From Parelaphostrongylus tenuis (Eukaryota > Nematoda > Chromadorea > Rhabditida > Metastrongylidae), in NCBI GenBank assembly GCA_019055375.1, contig JAHQIW010003705.1:1-64000 (forward strand): DNA of 64,000 bases, given 5' to 3'. Of this stretch, positions 1 to 11,822 are shown piece by piece. A program made the position numbers and the translations under genes. Below the pieces are notes generated by a model. The model was not told where the DNA came from and did not search any database. It was given only the letters and a program-made list of their open reading frames with translations. Numbering within the stretch: the stretch's first letter is position 1; every line of letters begins with the position of its first letter.

Positions 1-1803
1 ACTCTTCGCTTTCCTCGAAATCTCAGTCGACAATGCGAAGCACATGGGAAGAAGAAGTAAGTTTGTTCTGACCTGACTCTATGTGATTTGTCGTTTTCAT
101 ATCCTCCTCAGTGTCTTGTTTCGAACATCGACCATACCAAAAGCGAACTCTCTTTCACTTTGCGTTCTCTGGTCTTGAGGACCTTGATGTGAAGGAGGAT
201 GATCTGGTGGATATCAATGTCGATACATTCTTTACTTCGGCAGAAAATATGGATACGTTGTCAGGTGATGGCGATACACCTTCGCACAAGATGCTACTGA
301 AACTGCGAACGTTCTTAGGCGACGTCAATATGTCCCCACGTGTGACACCATCTAACGCTGTTTCTGGTGACCACGAAAAAACCTCAGCAGAAACAAATAG
401 TTACGAAGTTTGTAAATCTTTTGGAGCCAGGCGTGAACACTTACAAGCTGATCCAGCAGACGGCGATGCCGATCACGTTATAAACTATGTTGTTGACATG
501 GTGATTGATCACATATCCATAGGGTTGTGCCGGAGTGCTGACCACGTATATGAGCAAGCAGAACAAAAAACCAGCAAGGAATCATGTAGTACTCATGTAG
601 AAGAGTCGTCGAGCACCTCCTTCGTAAATGTGGGACTGACATTAGAGGAAGCTGAGTCGTCAGGAACAGTTGTACACTTAGTTATAGATCGGCATATGAC
701 CAATTCCTGCCGTGATGTCCACGGTAAGTGCCGTCGTTACGTTGGACCGACTGTATCTGCTATACTTGAAATCAAAGCTTTCTCTTCGCATGATGTTGGG
801 TGCGATGCTCCTAACAAGCCCTGCCCTACCTCAGCTCTATTCAATTTGTCTGTGAAGGGTGCTAATAGAAGCTTTGACAGCATTCCACAGGAATGTCTAC
901 CTCGAGATGTCTACGCATCATCCGAGGATGTAATAGATATCCAAAAAACAGCAGAGCACTATTCTTTTGAGGAGGAGGACTTCACTTTTTTCCAACATCG
1001 AGTACCGTACTTTTTGTGATGCGGCGTTTCTGAAGACTATTGAAGAAGATCAGCACTACTCAGTTAATGGGGCTTTTGATATTCCGGCAGTTGAAGATTA
1101 TTTGAATTTGGTGTCCGATGTGTGTATTGGTCTGGCTCAGACGGAATTCTTATGTAATCACGTCGAGGAACGTTGTTTTGACGTCCAGAAAAACACTAAA
1201 ACACTACGCCTATTCGACGGAGCAGTGGAAACATTCAATACACGGTGTGGATACGAACTTCTCCAGGAGCGATGACCCATCTTCAGGCTTCGCTTCTACT
1301 GCATACTACCACTGATGAAGTGGATCGGCTTAACATCATCTCGTCGACACTATCACTACATCCGGTAACTCCTGATCCTGTGGAAAATGTCGTATTTGAG
1401 TCTTTGGTAGGAGCACATCAGGTATTGAGGAAATCAGTATCTCTGCTGTTGGGACAATTCCTGTTCCTTCTTAAGAATATTCGTCGTTCAGCAACATTTC
1501 TACATTGAATGTTATTGAGAACGATCGAGAGACGGAAGCTATCTATGTTTCTCACATTGTTTCTTATTTGGAACAGGAGTATACTGTCCCATCAACGGTA
1601 CAGATCGACTGCTCCTTTCCTAATGTTGGTGAAGAGAGAGATTGAAGAGTCAACTTTCCTCAATGAATCAGAATTGCTCAGATCTGTACATCAATAACGC
1701 CTGTCGAATGGAAACTCACATGTGATGAGATTTTTCAACTGGCAGAGAAGTGCTACGTCAAAGTTTTGACGATTTGCAAGCAGTACAAGGAGTATCTGTG
1801 AAC
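1..1803 (+). pseudogene. 3' part of a frame-broken gene, possibly condensin II kleisin H2-like
   Basis: An exon ending at 56 (donor GTAAGT) joins in phase to a long exon from 112 (acceptor CTCCTCAG). The long exon reads as one acidic protein (motif FSGLEDLDVKEDD near its start) but only by changing frame: near 1,010 (a T-run), near 1,265 and 1,440, an in-frame TAA near 1,474, and again near 1,650. It ends at a TGA near 1,800 after KQYKEYL. A possible poly(A) signal follows at 1,922. The start (LFAFLEISVDNAK, then GLEDLD) recalls the N-terminal region of NCAPH2/KLE-2 kleisins, where a helix is followed by a FL.LDD motif. That match is from memory and weak. Repeated single-base breaks with otherwise protein-like sequence suggest either a decaying gene or consensus errors in the assembly. 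Confidence 0.4.
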
Positions 1804-1921
1804 CGAACGTAGAGCAGCTGTGAAGAGGGCGCTATACAGATTCGTTTTGAATATTTTTCTCAGTATATCTTTATATATTTACCAGTACTTGAGTGTTTTA
1901 TCTAGTTGATTAGTTTTTCGA

Positions 1922-1927
1922 AATAAA
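1922..1927 (+). terminator. Candidate poly(A) signal AATAAA
   Basis: AATAAA lies about 120 bases after the last stop of the upstream reading frame and 70 bases before the next acceptor. It would separate the 1-1,803 unit from the exons starting at 1,998. If the two belong to one gene, the hexamer is fortuitous. Confidence 0.35.
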
Positions 1928-1997
1928 ACAGAAATATTGGATTAGGAAAGACCGAATAGTGGCATGAAAATTAGAAGAAGTTTTTAAACCATTGCAG

Positions 1998-2763
1998 CCT
2001 GAAGTCGCTACAACAAACGTTGTCACGGTTCAAGCACTGACATGTGGTGCACATCTAGAGACAACTATAGGTCGTGAGCAGGACGAACAATCGTGTATCC
2101 ATTTATTTTCTGGATTAGAAGACGCTCAAAAGGAACAATCTCTGAGAGCAGGAGACATGGTCATACCGCTGATAATCTTGTTGGAAAAAGGACCTCATCA
2201 CGGAAGCGAAAATCGAAGGTACATTTTCCAAGCTACTGATTGTCACGATTTTCTGTAAATTACTCATCGTGAGATCAAGTTCGGCGATTTATTACCTCTT
2301 CATATCCGAACTTATTCCTAGATATGGATGTCTTTTGTTTCATCCATATTTTCTCATCTTTATAGGCCGCAACGTTTAGCAGCTGAACCGTCGATAGCAG
2401 TTTAATGTTGGAGGTTAGCTTTTTTTCTTCTATTTCTTCAACTCTTTCACCCTCTTACCCATCTAAAAACTTAGCTGCCCGTCTTGCAACGAAAAGTAGC
2501 TATAGTCGACGTCCAGTCGGGGCAGACGAGGTGGAGTCGTTTGACAGCCCATGGGTTTACGAAAGTGAACCGATTAACATTGAGTTCTTGATTTTAGCTA
2601 GGTACTCTTATCATTGGATTCTTCTAAGCCATTTTCTGACCCCGAAACATCGGTAGCTTCCATTACAGTTTTCGTTCTTTGATGCCTTGACTCTTTCTTC
2701 TTTCAGTACCTTTGCAGTGACGATCCTCCTGATTGTGGATTTTCTCCGATATCGATAAGGATC
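1998..2763 (+). CDS. Four-exon segment of an unrecognised nuclear-looking protein
   Basis: Exons are approximately 1,998-2,218 (acceptor ATTGCAG), 2,366-2,399, 2,475-2,601 and 2,718-2,763. The first has the motif HLFSGLEDAQKEQS, echoing FSGLEDLD in the unit upstream. The third contains VESFDSPWVYESEP. Exons one and two join in phase, and so do three and four. The join between two and three is out of phase by the best splice sites I can find. Product, charge and motif order are compatible with a disordered linker of a chromosome protein such as kleisin H2, but this is inference. The following intron (2,764-5,319) is packed with mobile-element remnants. Confidence 0.4.
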
Positions 2764-2779
2764 GTTTGGTAATATGTGG

Positions 2780-3666
2780 TTATAAGGGGACAAATGACAA
2801 GCCAATCACATTCGCTGGAAGGGAACTTTTCATAGGAGTGTTAGTAAGCTTTCGGATTCTGAGATTCCTGGCTGCAGCCCCGTGCCAGCGGTTTCCAAAC
2901 CACCCTTTTACAGCGCTGTAAAACCTACTCAGAACTATATGTCAGAGGCACATATATTTCACCGGACAAAGCTCTTTCTTTGGGCTATTAGCAATCGGTC
3001 GATAGCTTAGTTGACTTTGATTCCAACGCTGTGCTTATAATCTCAAAAGACTGTTTCTTTGCAAAGCAACAGGTAGATCAAGTTGAATTCGCGTACATAT
3101 ACGAAGTGGGTGGTCTTGGTCCAATTCAGTGTCGCCGGGTACGGCGGCCAAGCGCGCTGCAGCGATTTCGTAAGACCCAAGCAACGTGCGTATCGATCAA
3201 CTTGAGCCAGTGGACGGTCTATCAATCTTCCTTAACCGGCGCGGATTGTCTATCGATCATCGTAGGACCGATGCATGATCTATCGATCATCGCACGTGGG
3301 CAGCGTACCCAACGGCATTTGAACTGGCCAAAGTCCACCTTGGTCACACATGCAAATTCAACTTATTTTACCTGCTGCGTTGCAGAGAAACGTCCTTTTC
3401 AGGATATAAGCACGGCGTTGGAATTAGCACCGTTACGCTATCGCAAGATTACTATTAGCCCAAGGAATGAGCTCTGTTCGACGAGAATATAAGCATATGC
3501 GATGCAACGAATCTCCTTCTATAAGAAAGTTTCAAAATGTTTTTTTTTCTGAAGATCAACGACGTGGGGCGGTAGCCAGAACTTTCAGCTTTGAATAATC
3601 ACTAACACTCTTATAAAGAGTTCTTCTCCAGCGAATGAGATCGGTTTTTCATTTGTCGTCTTTTTA
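2780..3666. repeat. Foldback (long terminal inverted repeat) element, family A
   Basis: The left arm (about 2,790-3,110) and the reverse complement of the right arm (about 3,340-3,662) align over some 300 bases. Both carry GACAAATGA..CATTCGCTGGA, an AGTGTTAGT block and an internal CAACGC/GCTTATA block. The core (3,225-3,300) holds repeated CTATCGATCATCG. No transposase is encoded. It is a non-autonomous DNA element in an intron of the + gene. Related copies lie at 19.34-20.87 kb. Confidence 0.7.
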
Positions 3667-4204
3667 TTACAGACTACTGATTGTTCGTATGTACTTCATT
3701 TCATGATGTAACTGAAGGTCATGGATTTCAGCAAATACTTTTCTTTCTAGTATCCGAATTATATGGAGCTTTCGGCCAAAGGTGGAAGAAAGTGTATCAT
3801 TTGTGGAATCATAAATACAGAAGATGTTCGCAAAAGTAGGCGAAAGCCGAAGGTACGTTGGTATCAAGTGTTAGCGAAGCTTCTCATCTTTTATACATCT
3901 ATCGCCATCTTAATCGATGTTCAGCCCTCATTTCCGACAGCCCGTGAATATTCTGGCCCCATGACGAGGAGCAGAACAAGGCGATTGGAAGCTGAAAGCG
4001 GAATGGAGTTATGGAGGCAAAACAACCTCCTCAACGGTGGAGGCGGTTTCGTGGCCAATATTTTTGAATTAATTAGGGTTAGTTGGAATCACTTTTTACT
4101 ACCAGTTCTATTTATTGTCCAAACCCTTTATTTCCGCTTCCTTTTAGCAGTGGTATGGTGTTACAAATGTAAATCAAAGAATTTCGAGTGGAAGGCAAAA
4201 GTTT

Positions 4205-4287
4205 GGACTCAGGCGGGCGATGAACCCGCGTCGTTTGACCTCACAGAGCGCCAGCACGTGCTACCACTACACCACCAAGGCCAATGT
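4205..4287 (-). repeat. tRNA-derived element (pol III A and B boxes)
   Basis: On the minus strand the sequence has a tRNA-like A box (GGTGTAGTGGTAGCAC), a perfect five-pair T arm (GCGGG/CCCGC around a seven-base loop starting TTCATCG) and an imperfect acceptor stem. The D and anticodon regions do not fold well, so this is a tRNA-related SINE head or tRNA pseudogene rather than a working tRNA. Confidence 0.5.
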
Positions 4288-4496
4288 ATCACATATCCCT
4301 GAACTTTCATAATTCATCGTGATAATTCACATTAAAGGTGGTGCTGGTGGTTTTTGTTGAGTAAAGCTATGGCGATTTTTTTTTCTTCTAACTTTCAGAT
4401 GTCTGGCTTCGGAGATCGTCATTTTATCATGAGTTTACGATAAGTATGATTAGTAGCTTGTTTATTAGTATATTGCAAAAGAAGTGGTAGCAGAGC

Positions 4497-4590
4497 GGTG
4501 GTGGCTTTGGTGATGCAGTGGTAGAACGCGTACCACTGGCGATATGGCTGTAACGACTCTGGTTCAATTCCTTGCTGTGATTGAATGCTT
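4497..4590 (+). repeat. tRNA-derived element
   Basis: An A box-like GATGCAGTGGTAGAACGC is followed about 50 bases later by a B box-like GGTTCAATTCC, then a tail resembling GCTTTGCATACCACTT. The same tail type follows the copies near 7.6 kb and 41.9 kb. Confidence 0.45.
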
Positions 4591-4689
4591 TGCATACCAC
4601 TTGACATCTTTGTTTTTTGCGAATATTTTAGTAAATAAGTCGTCTCTACTTGCTTTAAAATGGAGATGTCGTGGAAAGAAATTCACTCT

Positions 4690-4977
4690 CTACTCATGCA
4701 TAGTTGGCCCGTAGAGGGAAAATGTTAGTGAAGTGACACGAAAGATCAATGCAGCTTCCTGTGGGCATCCCGATCTAGAGGGATCCTCCAGACTGTTTTC
4801 TTCAGCTTCGAACTTCGCGAACCACTTTCTAGCCGTCCATTCTTCGACCATATCACCGCTACTTGTTCCACTAATCTTGCGCACCGCTTCACTATCATTT
4901 CCCCTACGCGCCATTCGTGTATGAGTAGTAAGTAAATTTGTTCTCAAGACAGCTCTGCCTAAAATAAGTATGGGCAA
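4690..4977 (-). mobile_element. Mariner-type transposase N-terminal fragment
   Basis: The minus-strand reading frame holds the paired helix-turn-helix signature of mariner transposases: GNDSEAVRKI, then WTARKWFAKFEAEENSLED and SRSGCPQE. The match is to the class in which ERTVQRWF..F..GD.SLED.PRSGRP is the family pattern. Only about 70 residues remain and there is no catalytic DDD domain. The flanks (for example the block at 4,908-4,925) resemble the copy at 12.7 kb in inverted order, suggesting internally deleted, MITE-like derivatives. Confidence 0.75.
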
Positions 4978-5319
4978 CTCCTACACCAAAATGTTCGCGA
5001 AAAAATTCGCAATTTAACGATTCTAGAATAATGCAGTCTTAGTTGTTTTTGGTTTATAAATCTGGTATTTTTTATTGCTTTAGTGCAAAAATTTGCGAAA
5101 CGACGTAGCATTTGCAAGAATTACAACACTGCTATCAGTGCGATAAAATAAACGTTTGTGTAGACTGGTCATTTTTCTTCGCACATTTCTGCTAGAGCTG
5201 TGATAGTTTGTTTAAAAAAAAGTTTTCATTCCCAAGTTTGGGTGTATTCCTTGTCTCAGTGGTAGTTTTAGTTGCTTGACCAACTACTGATTTTGAGCCT
5301 GCTTTTCCTTCCCTTTCAG

Positions 5320-8300
5320 GACAAACTGCGTAAAAGTGATTTTAGGCTGCCGAATCAGCACTGTCTGGATTACAACAAAATCCCAGACCTGCGATTAGAG
5401 CCGGCAGACGTGGAAGTCATCTGATTTCCGACTTCAATGTGAGTAGGACACTGTTTCGTTGATCTCATCCTTCTTTTCACTTCTAATTGATCTATTTAAG
5501 TTGACTGTGATAAAGCCGAAGATTCCTGTTGTGGCACTGGAACCCGATATGAGTAAGTGAATGTTTTTCTCGACACTATTTGTTTGTTACTTACCTATTT
5601 TGAAACTACATTTTATGTCTACGTATTCACGGTAGTGTCAATTAAAAGGATGGAATCAGAGCCGTTAAATATTGCTTCTTAATGGTTCATACTGGATTTC
5701 CAATTGTTGGCTTCCATAGTTATGCCTCACAGATTCTTCGCATCGATCACTGATCCACTTTCTGCGTTAATTGATCGACGAAACCCTTAATGTTGTGGCT
5801 TTTTAGAATACTGCCTAAACTTCAAGTTTCTTAGTTTCTCACTCAAGGCTTTCTAAGTAGACAAGATAAATTCAATTGGCTTTTAGATTTAGTTTTCTTT
5901 GCATTCGTTTTGATGATCCTTCGAGTGATTGCAGCTGCGCTGGTCCATTTCTACACAGCACTGTCACGGTTTCGTTTGACTCCTCTTCGTTTCGAAGGAA
6001 GTCTGGAGTCGGCGTTCATGCAGTACGAAGCCGGTGTCAAGTGCGTTCTGGACCAAGTGAAGAGCGCAAGATCTATAGTAGAGGTGGGCGTGATACTTCA
6101 TCTTTATTTTCACAGTAATTATTTCCCAATTCAGGAAATATTGAATAATATTGAATAACTGGCAAGATTCTTTTCATTTAACCACTTTTTAATGGTGCTA
6201 TGGTATCACAAATATACCCAATGATGTAATGAAATGCACAACTTTGAACCTCGGGTGATAGTTGAAGCCGGGATTTTTTTGCACCCTCTCTGGTAGTACG
6301 TGCTGGCAAAAGAGGAGCCCCAGTAGAGAACTGTTTATCAACTGCTTTCGGAAAGGGTGAAACGCGTGTTCTACTCTCTCCGAGGTTCAGAGGTTTACAA
6401 GTCACTCAACATTATGAAATATATAATTATATTATTATGCCGGGGGCGTCGTGGTAGAGAGGTCGTTATGTTCGTCGCGGCGCGCGTTGAGCCGAGCTCT
6501 ACCCCCATGATTTCTGGCAGTCAACAACAACGCCCTGTCGAACGCCACAGCCAGGCTATCCTCGAGATTGCAAAGAGGCGTGCTCAACCAGTATCCTACG
6601 CTGTTCAAAAGAAGACTAAAAACGAATTGAATGCTAATTGTACTGGGATCGGCACAGTGAAAAAAACACTGTGATGACGGATCAGATAAAGTGCAAAAAA
6701 TAATATAGCGTTACCAAAAAAAGCGGTTAATTAACGGATTCTTGTCGATTATTCAAATCCATGAATAGGCGCGGATTGCTTTGGTTATGATTTTTGATTA
6801 TACGAAATGCCTCTAATGAGTTGATTTCAATTTGTATTTTCGATATCAAATGTTGACGTATCGGCTTCGTGGCCCTCCTTAGAGCCTGGGAATTTTGTGA
6901 TGCTGTGGTATTCGATGAGTACGATGAATACGGTATAGTCTCAGTAGTACTGCCTACTATTACGTCTAGACAGTAAAGGAAGAGAATATTTCCGAAACTT
7001 TTTTAGAATTCATCGGACAGCTAGTGTACATGTCAAAGCGATCTCATTCTAGCTCACCAAGAGTAGTTCATAAGGTGAAGGTGACGTGAATACACAGGTT
7101 TAAGTGATAAATGCTCTTCATAACTCAAGGAATTCCTACTATTTTATCGTCTTCAAGCAGCGGTATGATGCTATAATTATATAACCAGAAATCTGAGTGA
7201 TATGTAAAACATTGAACCTCGGGGCAGGAGTTGCCTCCGCAACCAACCCTTTCGAGGGGACATGCTAATCACTGCGTTATGGAGGCGCTTGTTCTGCTAC
7301 GACTTTTTCTGCGATGTAAGATAGCGATTCTGTCAGGAAGTAACCGTCAACGCTTTAGTGTGGTAAGCAACCATGGGCATCGAACCCACTTAAGCTGACA
7401 GCTTTTGGATATACATAGTCGTCCGGAGAACCTTCCACCCTCGGAAAGGCGAGACGCTAGTTCAATCCCAGTCAGAGGTTCAAAATTTTGAATATCATTC
7501 AAGATTATTGGTTTTAGGAACTATTAGACCCTCGCTTACTAGTTCGATAGCTCTAAATTATTACATATTCAATAATATATTCAAGAATGAGTGATAAATC
7601 TAGTGGCTTCGGTGGTGTAGTGAGGTAGTATGCGTTCCTCGTATGGGTGAAACGCGGGTTCACGTCCTCCTAGGGTCTAAAATTTTGCATATTACTCGGG
7701 ATTAGTTGTTCCAGAGCTACTAGTCTCTGGTTTGTTTCGTAAATCGTTTTGAATCAGTACATATTTAACGATATTTCGAAGAAAGAGTGGTAAAGTAGTG
7801 TTGTCGACTCGCTGGTGTAGTGGTAGCGCGCGTCACTCGGTAGTGAAACGCGAGTTCAGCTCCCCACTTGGTCAGATGTCACTCAGCAGTCTTAATATCT
7901 ACATTGCAACGTCAATAGCACTGCTAAAAAGCACTAACAATAAAGGTTTTAAAAGATATTACATCCTCCTTAGTTTTTCTTTCTGAAAAATTATAATTAT
8001 TAGAAAGTCCGTTCATCGTCACATTGGACTCTCCATTTTCTCATGGACGCACAGCTGTACATGTTGGACATCCAGTACGAAATCTGGGAATATTTGACGC
8101 GATACGTCCAGCTGGCTGTATTTAATTTCTACCAATGCTCTCTTTGGGAGACCCATAATCAGTTGGTATGTTGTTTATTGTTTTCCATTGAGCTACAGCT
8201 CGAACTTGTCTTTCAAATCCTTTTGCGATGGGAATTTTTTCCTTAGTTTGATGCTCGAATGCATTCGCTGCTTTTTGAAATGAATACGGCTGCAGCTCTG

Positions 8301-10992
8301 TCTTCCCAAGTGGCGATGTGCTCTTCTTATATCCGACGATTTGAGGAATGGAATAGGTAGAGTCACTGATATACAGTTATGGCCTACTCCAGTTAATTGA
8401 TAGAATTCTTCTACAGAAAGACGAACAGCTTTAGCTCCGTCTACGATAGTGCACATGGTCTCACTTTGTCACTGATCAGACATGTGAGTTTCGAGTTTAT
8501 GAGCTAAGACTTAGGCAAAAAAGAGAAGCGAAGCGAGTATTTATGGCCAGTTTTTCACATTTTCAGATCACTGTTCCCGATTCTCTAAGCCGGCTACAAT
8601 CTATGACACGTTGGAATTCCAAACGAACGTCCATCTAAAAACTACGAGGGAGTGTTTTTCGTCGATCTTGTTCCGTTTTTTAAGTTCGGCACATGCCCAT
8701 TCACCAATGCAGATTTTGATGTGAGTAATGATTTTTCTCCAAAAATACTCCACTAATTCTTTTGGGGACCGTTGACCCATGGCCTCTATCTCGCTAAATG
8801 GTAACTCTGGACGGTCTTCTCCACCTCCTTTACACTTCTAACACCCAGCGCGCTGCGTCTAACAGTGGCACGCTGGAGGTTAGATTTGGAGAGGAGGTGG
8901 AGCATGCCGTCCAAGGCTGCCAGTTGGAGATGCAGAGGCCGTAGGTCTACGATCCCGAACGGGCTAAGTAGACTTACATGAAAGTTTCTTTCTAAGATGG
9001 AAAGGATGTTCCTTGGTGCACAAACGACTGAATGTGATTCGCTTGAGAATTTGCTCAGTAGCAGTGTCGCCCATGGCAGCAGTGCAAGTGGATCCTCCTT
9101 TCTATTCCCTTCGTTTGCTGTTCTAGCATTGTGTCGAAATCAGATCTACAGAGAAGTCACCTCGTACTGCAGCAAATATGCAGACGTAAGTCATACCATT
9201 TACTCTTCGTGACACTTTTCCTTTATCTCAATCCATTTTTCAACCCTTTGGAAGCAATGCACTTCCCATTTCGTTTCATCCTTCTGACAGCTATCCGATA
9301 GCTTAAATTTCGACGTTTCAATATTATCCCTGGTTGCTAAAAATTCGATTTTATTGCGCTATAGCAGCGAAAAAAAAGTTGAGTTTCACACTGGTCTCGT
9401 AGCTTTTGCTCAGCTAATGTGGTTTGAATGGCTGTGGAGATAGGGTTTTGCAACTTTTGCAACCAACAGCATCGAGGTGGTTTGGGTTTGCAGATGGTCT
9501 TTCAATAGACTTATATTACCTACTAGACAGAGTAAACTTAGATGTCTTTTGTTTTTGGAAAGGCTTTTAGAGAGCATTGAGAGAGCAAAAGAACGTATGT
9601 TTCGCACTTTAGGCTTAAGCTACATAGGCTAATAGCGGGTTAAATCTGTTAGTATGAAACTACAGTGATAACAAGTTCTCAAAACGGTAGAACAAAAAGA
9701 TTCTTCCACGTTCTAGAGCGGAAAGCCTAGAAATTTCTACACAACGGTGAGAAGATTTCCTAATTAGTGGGAGAAAATATGCGCGAAAACTATGCCGAGT
9801 GTGAAACCCAATTTTGTTTTCGCTGGTGCGAAGTGCTGAGGAGGGTTTTTGAAGCTAAGTACAGCATCAGAATTGCCGACATTTAAGATATTGACTTGCT
9901 TTTGAAAGTCTGAATAAGAAGGGTAAAACATCTTGAGCTCAGTGGGTTGAAAAATGGATTGAGATGAAGGAAAAGTACTCCGTTCGTGTAAATAAATGAT
10001 TATTTAACTTCCAATTTTTGTGGTTCGAGTGGGTACTGATGGTTTTGCTCTTAGGAATTGATTCGCAACGACCACCATCATCTATCGCTAATCTCACCAC
10101 TATCTCGAGCTTATGTTCTATCGCGATTTCATGAGAGTCGTGCGAAGATCCTTATGCGGGGCAATATTATGAATCTCAGCAAATTGATCAAAAAGGTAAT
10201 TTGAATTGGTTTATAGTGTGTAGTTTGTTGAATTCTCGTTCCACATCAAAAGTTCACAGTCGTACCCGAGACGCCGCGTTTGATTTTCTCAGAATTAAGA
10301 TTAAAGAATCAACGCTCAGCACCATCTTTTTGTTTCGTCTAGTATCTGAGCCCACTGAATATTTGTTAAACTGCTTTTTTTCCTACGTAGGCATTACTAT
10401 AGATATGAAGTAGTATTAATATTGCAGCTTAACTCAACGTTTGACGACTTAAAGCGGATCGTGGATAGGACGGGCCAAGTCGAATTTGATTGTCCGTGCG
10501 GTCAGGTCGTATTTTGTTTTGACAACGGCACAGTAGGTGTGAATATAAACAGCCTAATCACTGAGAGTACACACGTTCTCGATCCAGAATTAGCCGAGGA
10601 AGGTCGTCGTATAATGGGGGATTGTGTTAAAAATACGGTAATTGTTATTTCCAGCACTTTTTCTCTTTTTAAAGAATATCCACTATTGGCCGAGGAGATC
10701 TGTTCAGGTGTTCGATCCGCTCACCCTCACTGAGCTGGAGAAAGAGAACAACATGGCAAAACATGATCGTATGAAGCAATCTATTGAAATGGTCAATGAT
10801 TGGGTGATGACTGTCACTCCTACATACCATGACGAAGTCTACTCTGAATTAAACGATGTCGATATGGACATCGTTGAGCCGATAGAGACGGTGTATTCGT
10901 CTAGTCCAGCTCACGTCACTGTAATCGAGGATGAGGATGATGAAAGTGACGATTTGAACTTGGTGGCGCCGAAACAGACGAAGAAGAAATCT
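5320..10992 (+). CDS. Multi-exon protein, middle section; unrecognised family
   Basis: Supported exons are approximately 5,320-5,438, 5,501-5,552, 5,887-6,083, 8,004-8,165, 8,395-8,482, 8,568-8,709, 8,997-9,185, 10,055-10,195, 10,428-10,637 and 10,708-10,992. Phases agree for 5,501 to 8,165 and for 8,997 to 10,992. The 5,320 exon (KSDFRLPN..., PDLRLEP) resembles the DFRMN...LEP motif of NCAPH2. The helical exon at 5,887 has LSRFRLTPLRFEGS. The exon at 8,568 is broken by one base before NYEGVFFVDLVPFFKFG. The exon at 10,428 carries DCPCGQVVFCFDNG. The last exon is acidic and ends near KKKSVTW, a possible PP1-docking motif if translated to the TAA at 11,008. A donor at 10,993 could instead join the exons from 11,823. 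Function is unknown; kleisin H2 is a weak guess. Confidence 0.45.
6438..6520 (+). repeat. Diverged tRNA-like element
   Basis: GGGGGCGTCGTGGTAGAGAG and a matching 3' CTACCCCC could pair as an acceptor-like stem, and an A box-like GTGGTAGAGAGG is present. The B box is not convincing. It probably belongs to the same family as the nearby tRNA-derived copies. Confidence 0.25.
7605..7700 (+). repeat. tRNA-derived SINE copy
   Basis: An A box-like GGTGTAGTGAGGTAG and a B box-like GGGTTCACGTCC are followed by the tail AAATTTTGCATATTACTC. The tail recurs in diverged form at 7,486, 41,951 and 49,830, so head and tail travel together as a short SINE. Confidence 0.5.
7798..7885 (+). repeat. tRNA-derived SINE copy
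   Basis: This copy has the best A box of the group (TGGTGTAGTGGTAGCGC) and a B box-like GAGTTCAGCTC about 30 bases on, which is closer than in a real tRNA. A diverged tail TCAGATGTCACTCAG follows. It lies about 100 bases after the copy at 7.6 kb, in the intron before the 8,004 exon. Confidence 0.5.
8762..8970. repeat. Palindromic MITE, family C
   Basis: About 80-base inverted arms start GGGACCGTTGACCCATGGCC and end with its complement around GGCCGTAGGTCTACGATCCC. Each arm also contains TCCACCTCC/GGAGGTGGA. It fills the intron between the exons ending at 8,709 and starting at 8,997. A relative with the same ends lies at 17,768-17,958. Confidence 0.65.
9211..9985. repeat. Foldback element, family F, copy 1
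   Basis: The left end (TTTCCTTTATCTCAATCCAT) is the reverse complement of the right end near 9,950-9,978 (ATGGATTGAGATGAAGGAAA). Both arms contain a GAGTTTCACACT/AGTGTGAAACCC block and a ..GCGAAAA stretch. The element occupies nearly the whole intron between exons 9,185 and 10,055. Two related copies lie in the next two large introns. Confidence 0.6.
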
Positions 10993-11189
10993 GTAACGTG
11001 GACACAGTAACAACTACCATTGCCGGTCGTCGGATACAGTATTCGGTATTACTACAGTCATAATCGAGGTCCTAGTGAGGCCTACTGGTACAGTTCCATT
11101 ATCTCTAAAAATTTTTTCTCGCTTTTCCTAGGTTTTCAGTAGTAGTTCGATACCTTAAATCCTGGCGATTCTAACGCTGTAATTGATTT

Positions 11190-11790
11190 CTAAAGAAGTT
11201 TTTTTGTGCGTTTCAGCAGCGGAAACAGTATTGAGTTTCACACTCGTCGCGCACTACCGTTTCTTCTGACTCGCGCTCCGCGCAGCGATCTCAAAGTCCC
11301 CTCGAAAAGGCGCGATATTTGCTATTTGTCTGGAACTTTCTTCCCGTTTTGCGAAAATTTCTAGGTGTTCCGTATTTCTGTCGACTCGGGATTTTATTTT
11401 CATGCGAGGTTGCCAAATAATTCCGCTATAAAGCTTAAGCTTGCGAACGCGAAACGTAGTAATCTTCTCGCTCTTCCATCGCATTATGCAGAGGTTTCCA
11501 GAAACCAAACTTGGCTGTAAAACCATAAAATTTTGTGCTATCAAAGAGTCATAAAAGTCTGGTAAAATACCATCTTCATACCTTAGCCGAACAAAAAACG
11601 CGCATCGAGTGTGGAACTCTGTTTTATTTCATGCTACAGCACACTAAGAAGGCTTCTCAGAAATGAAGACCAGTATTGAAATCGCCTAAATTCAAGCTAC
11701 CGAATGGTTACTAAAGGTCTGAAAAAGCGGAAAAGGCTTTGTTTTTGAATGGCTTAGAAATGAATTGAGATGAAGGAAAAGCACCAGTTC
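11190..11790. repeat. Foldback element, family F, copy 2
   Basis: This stretch shares GAGTTTCACACTCGTC near its left side, ATCGAGTGTGGAACTC near its right side and the terminal AATTGAGATGAAGGAAAAGC with copy 1. No open transposase frame is seen. It sits between the acidic exon ending at 10,992 and the exon from 11,823. Confidence 0.55.
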
Positions 11791-11822
11791 TTTCTTCTCA
11801 ATTTATTACTTATTGCTTGAAG

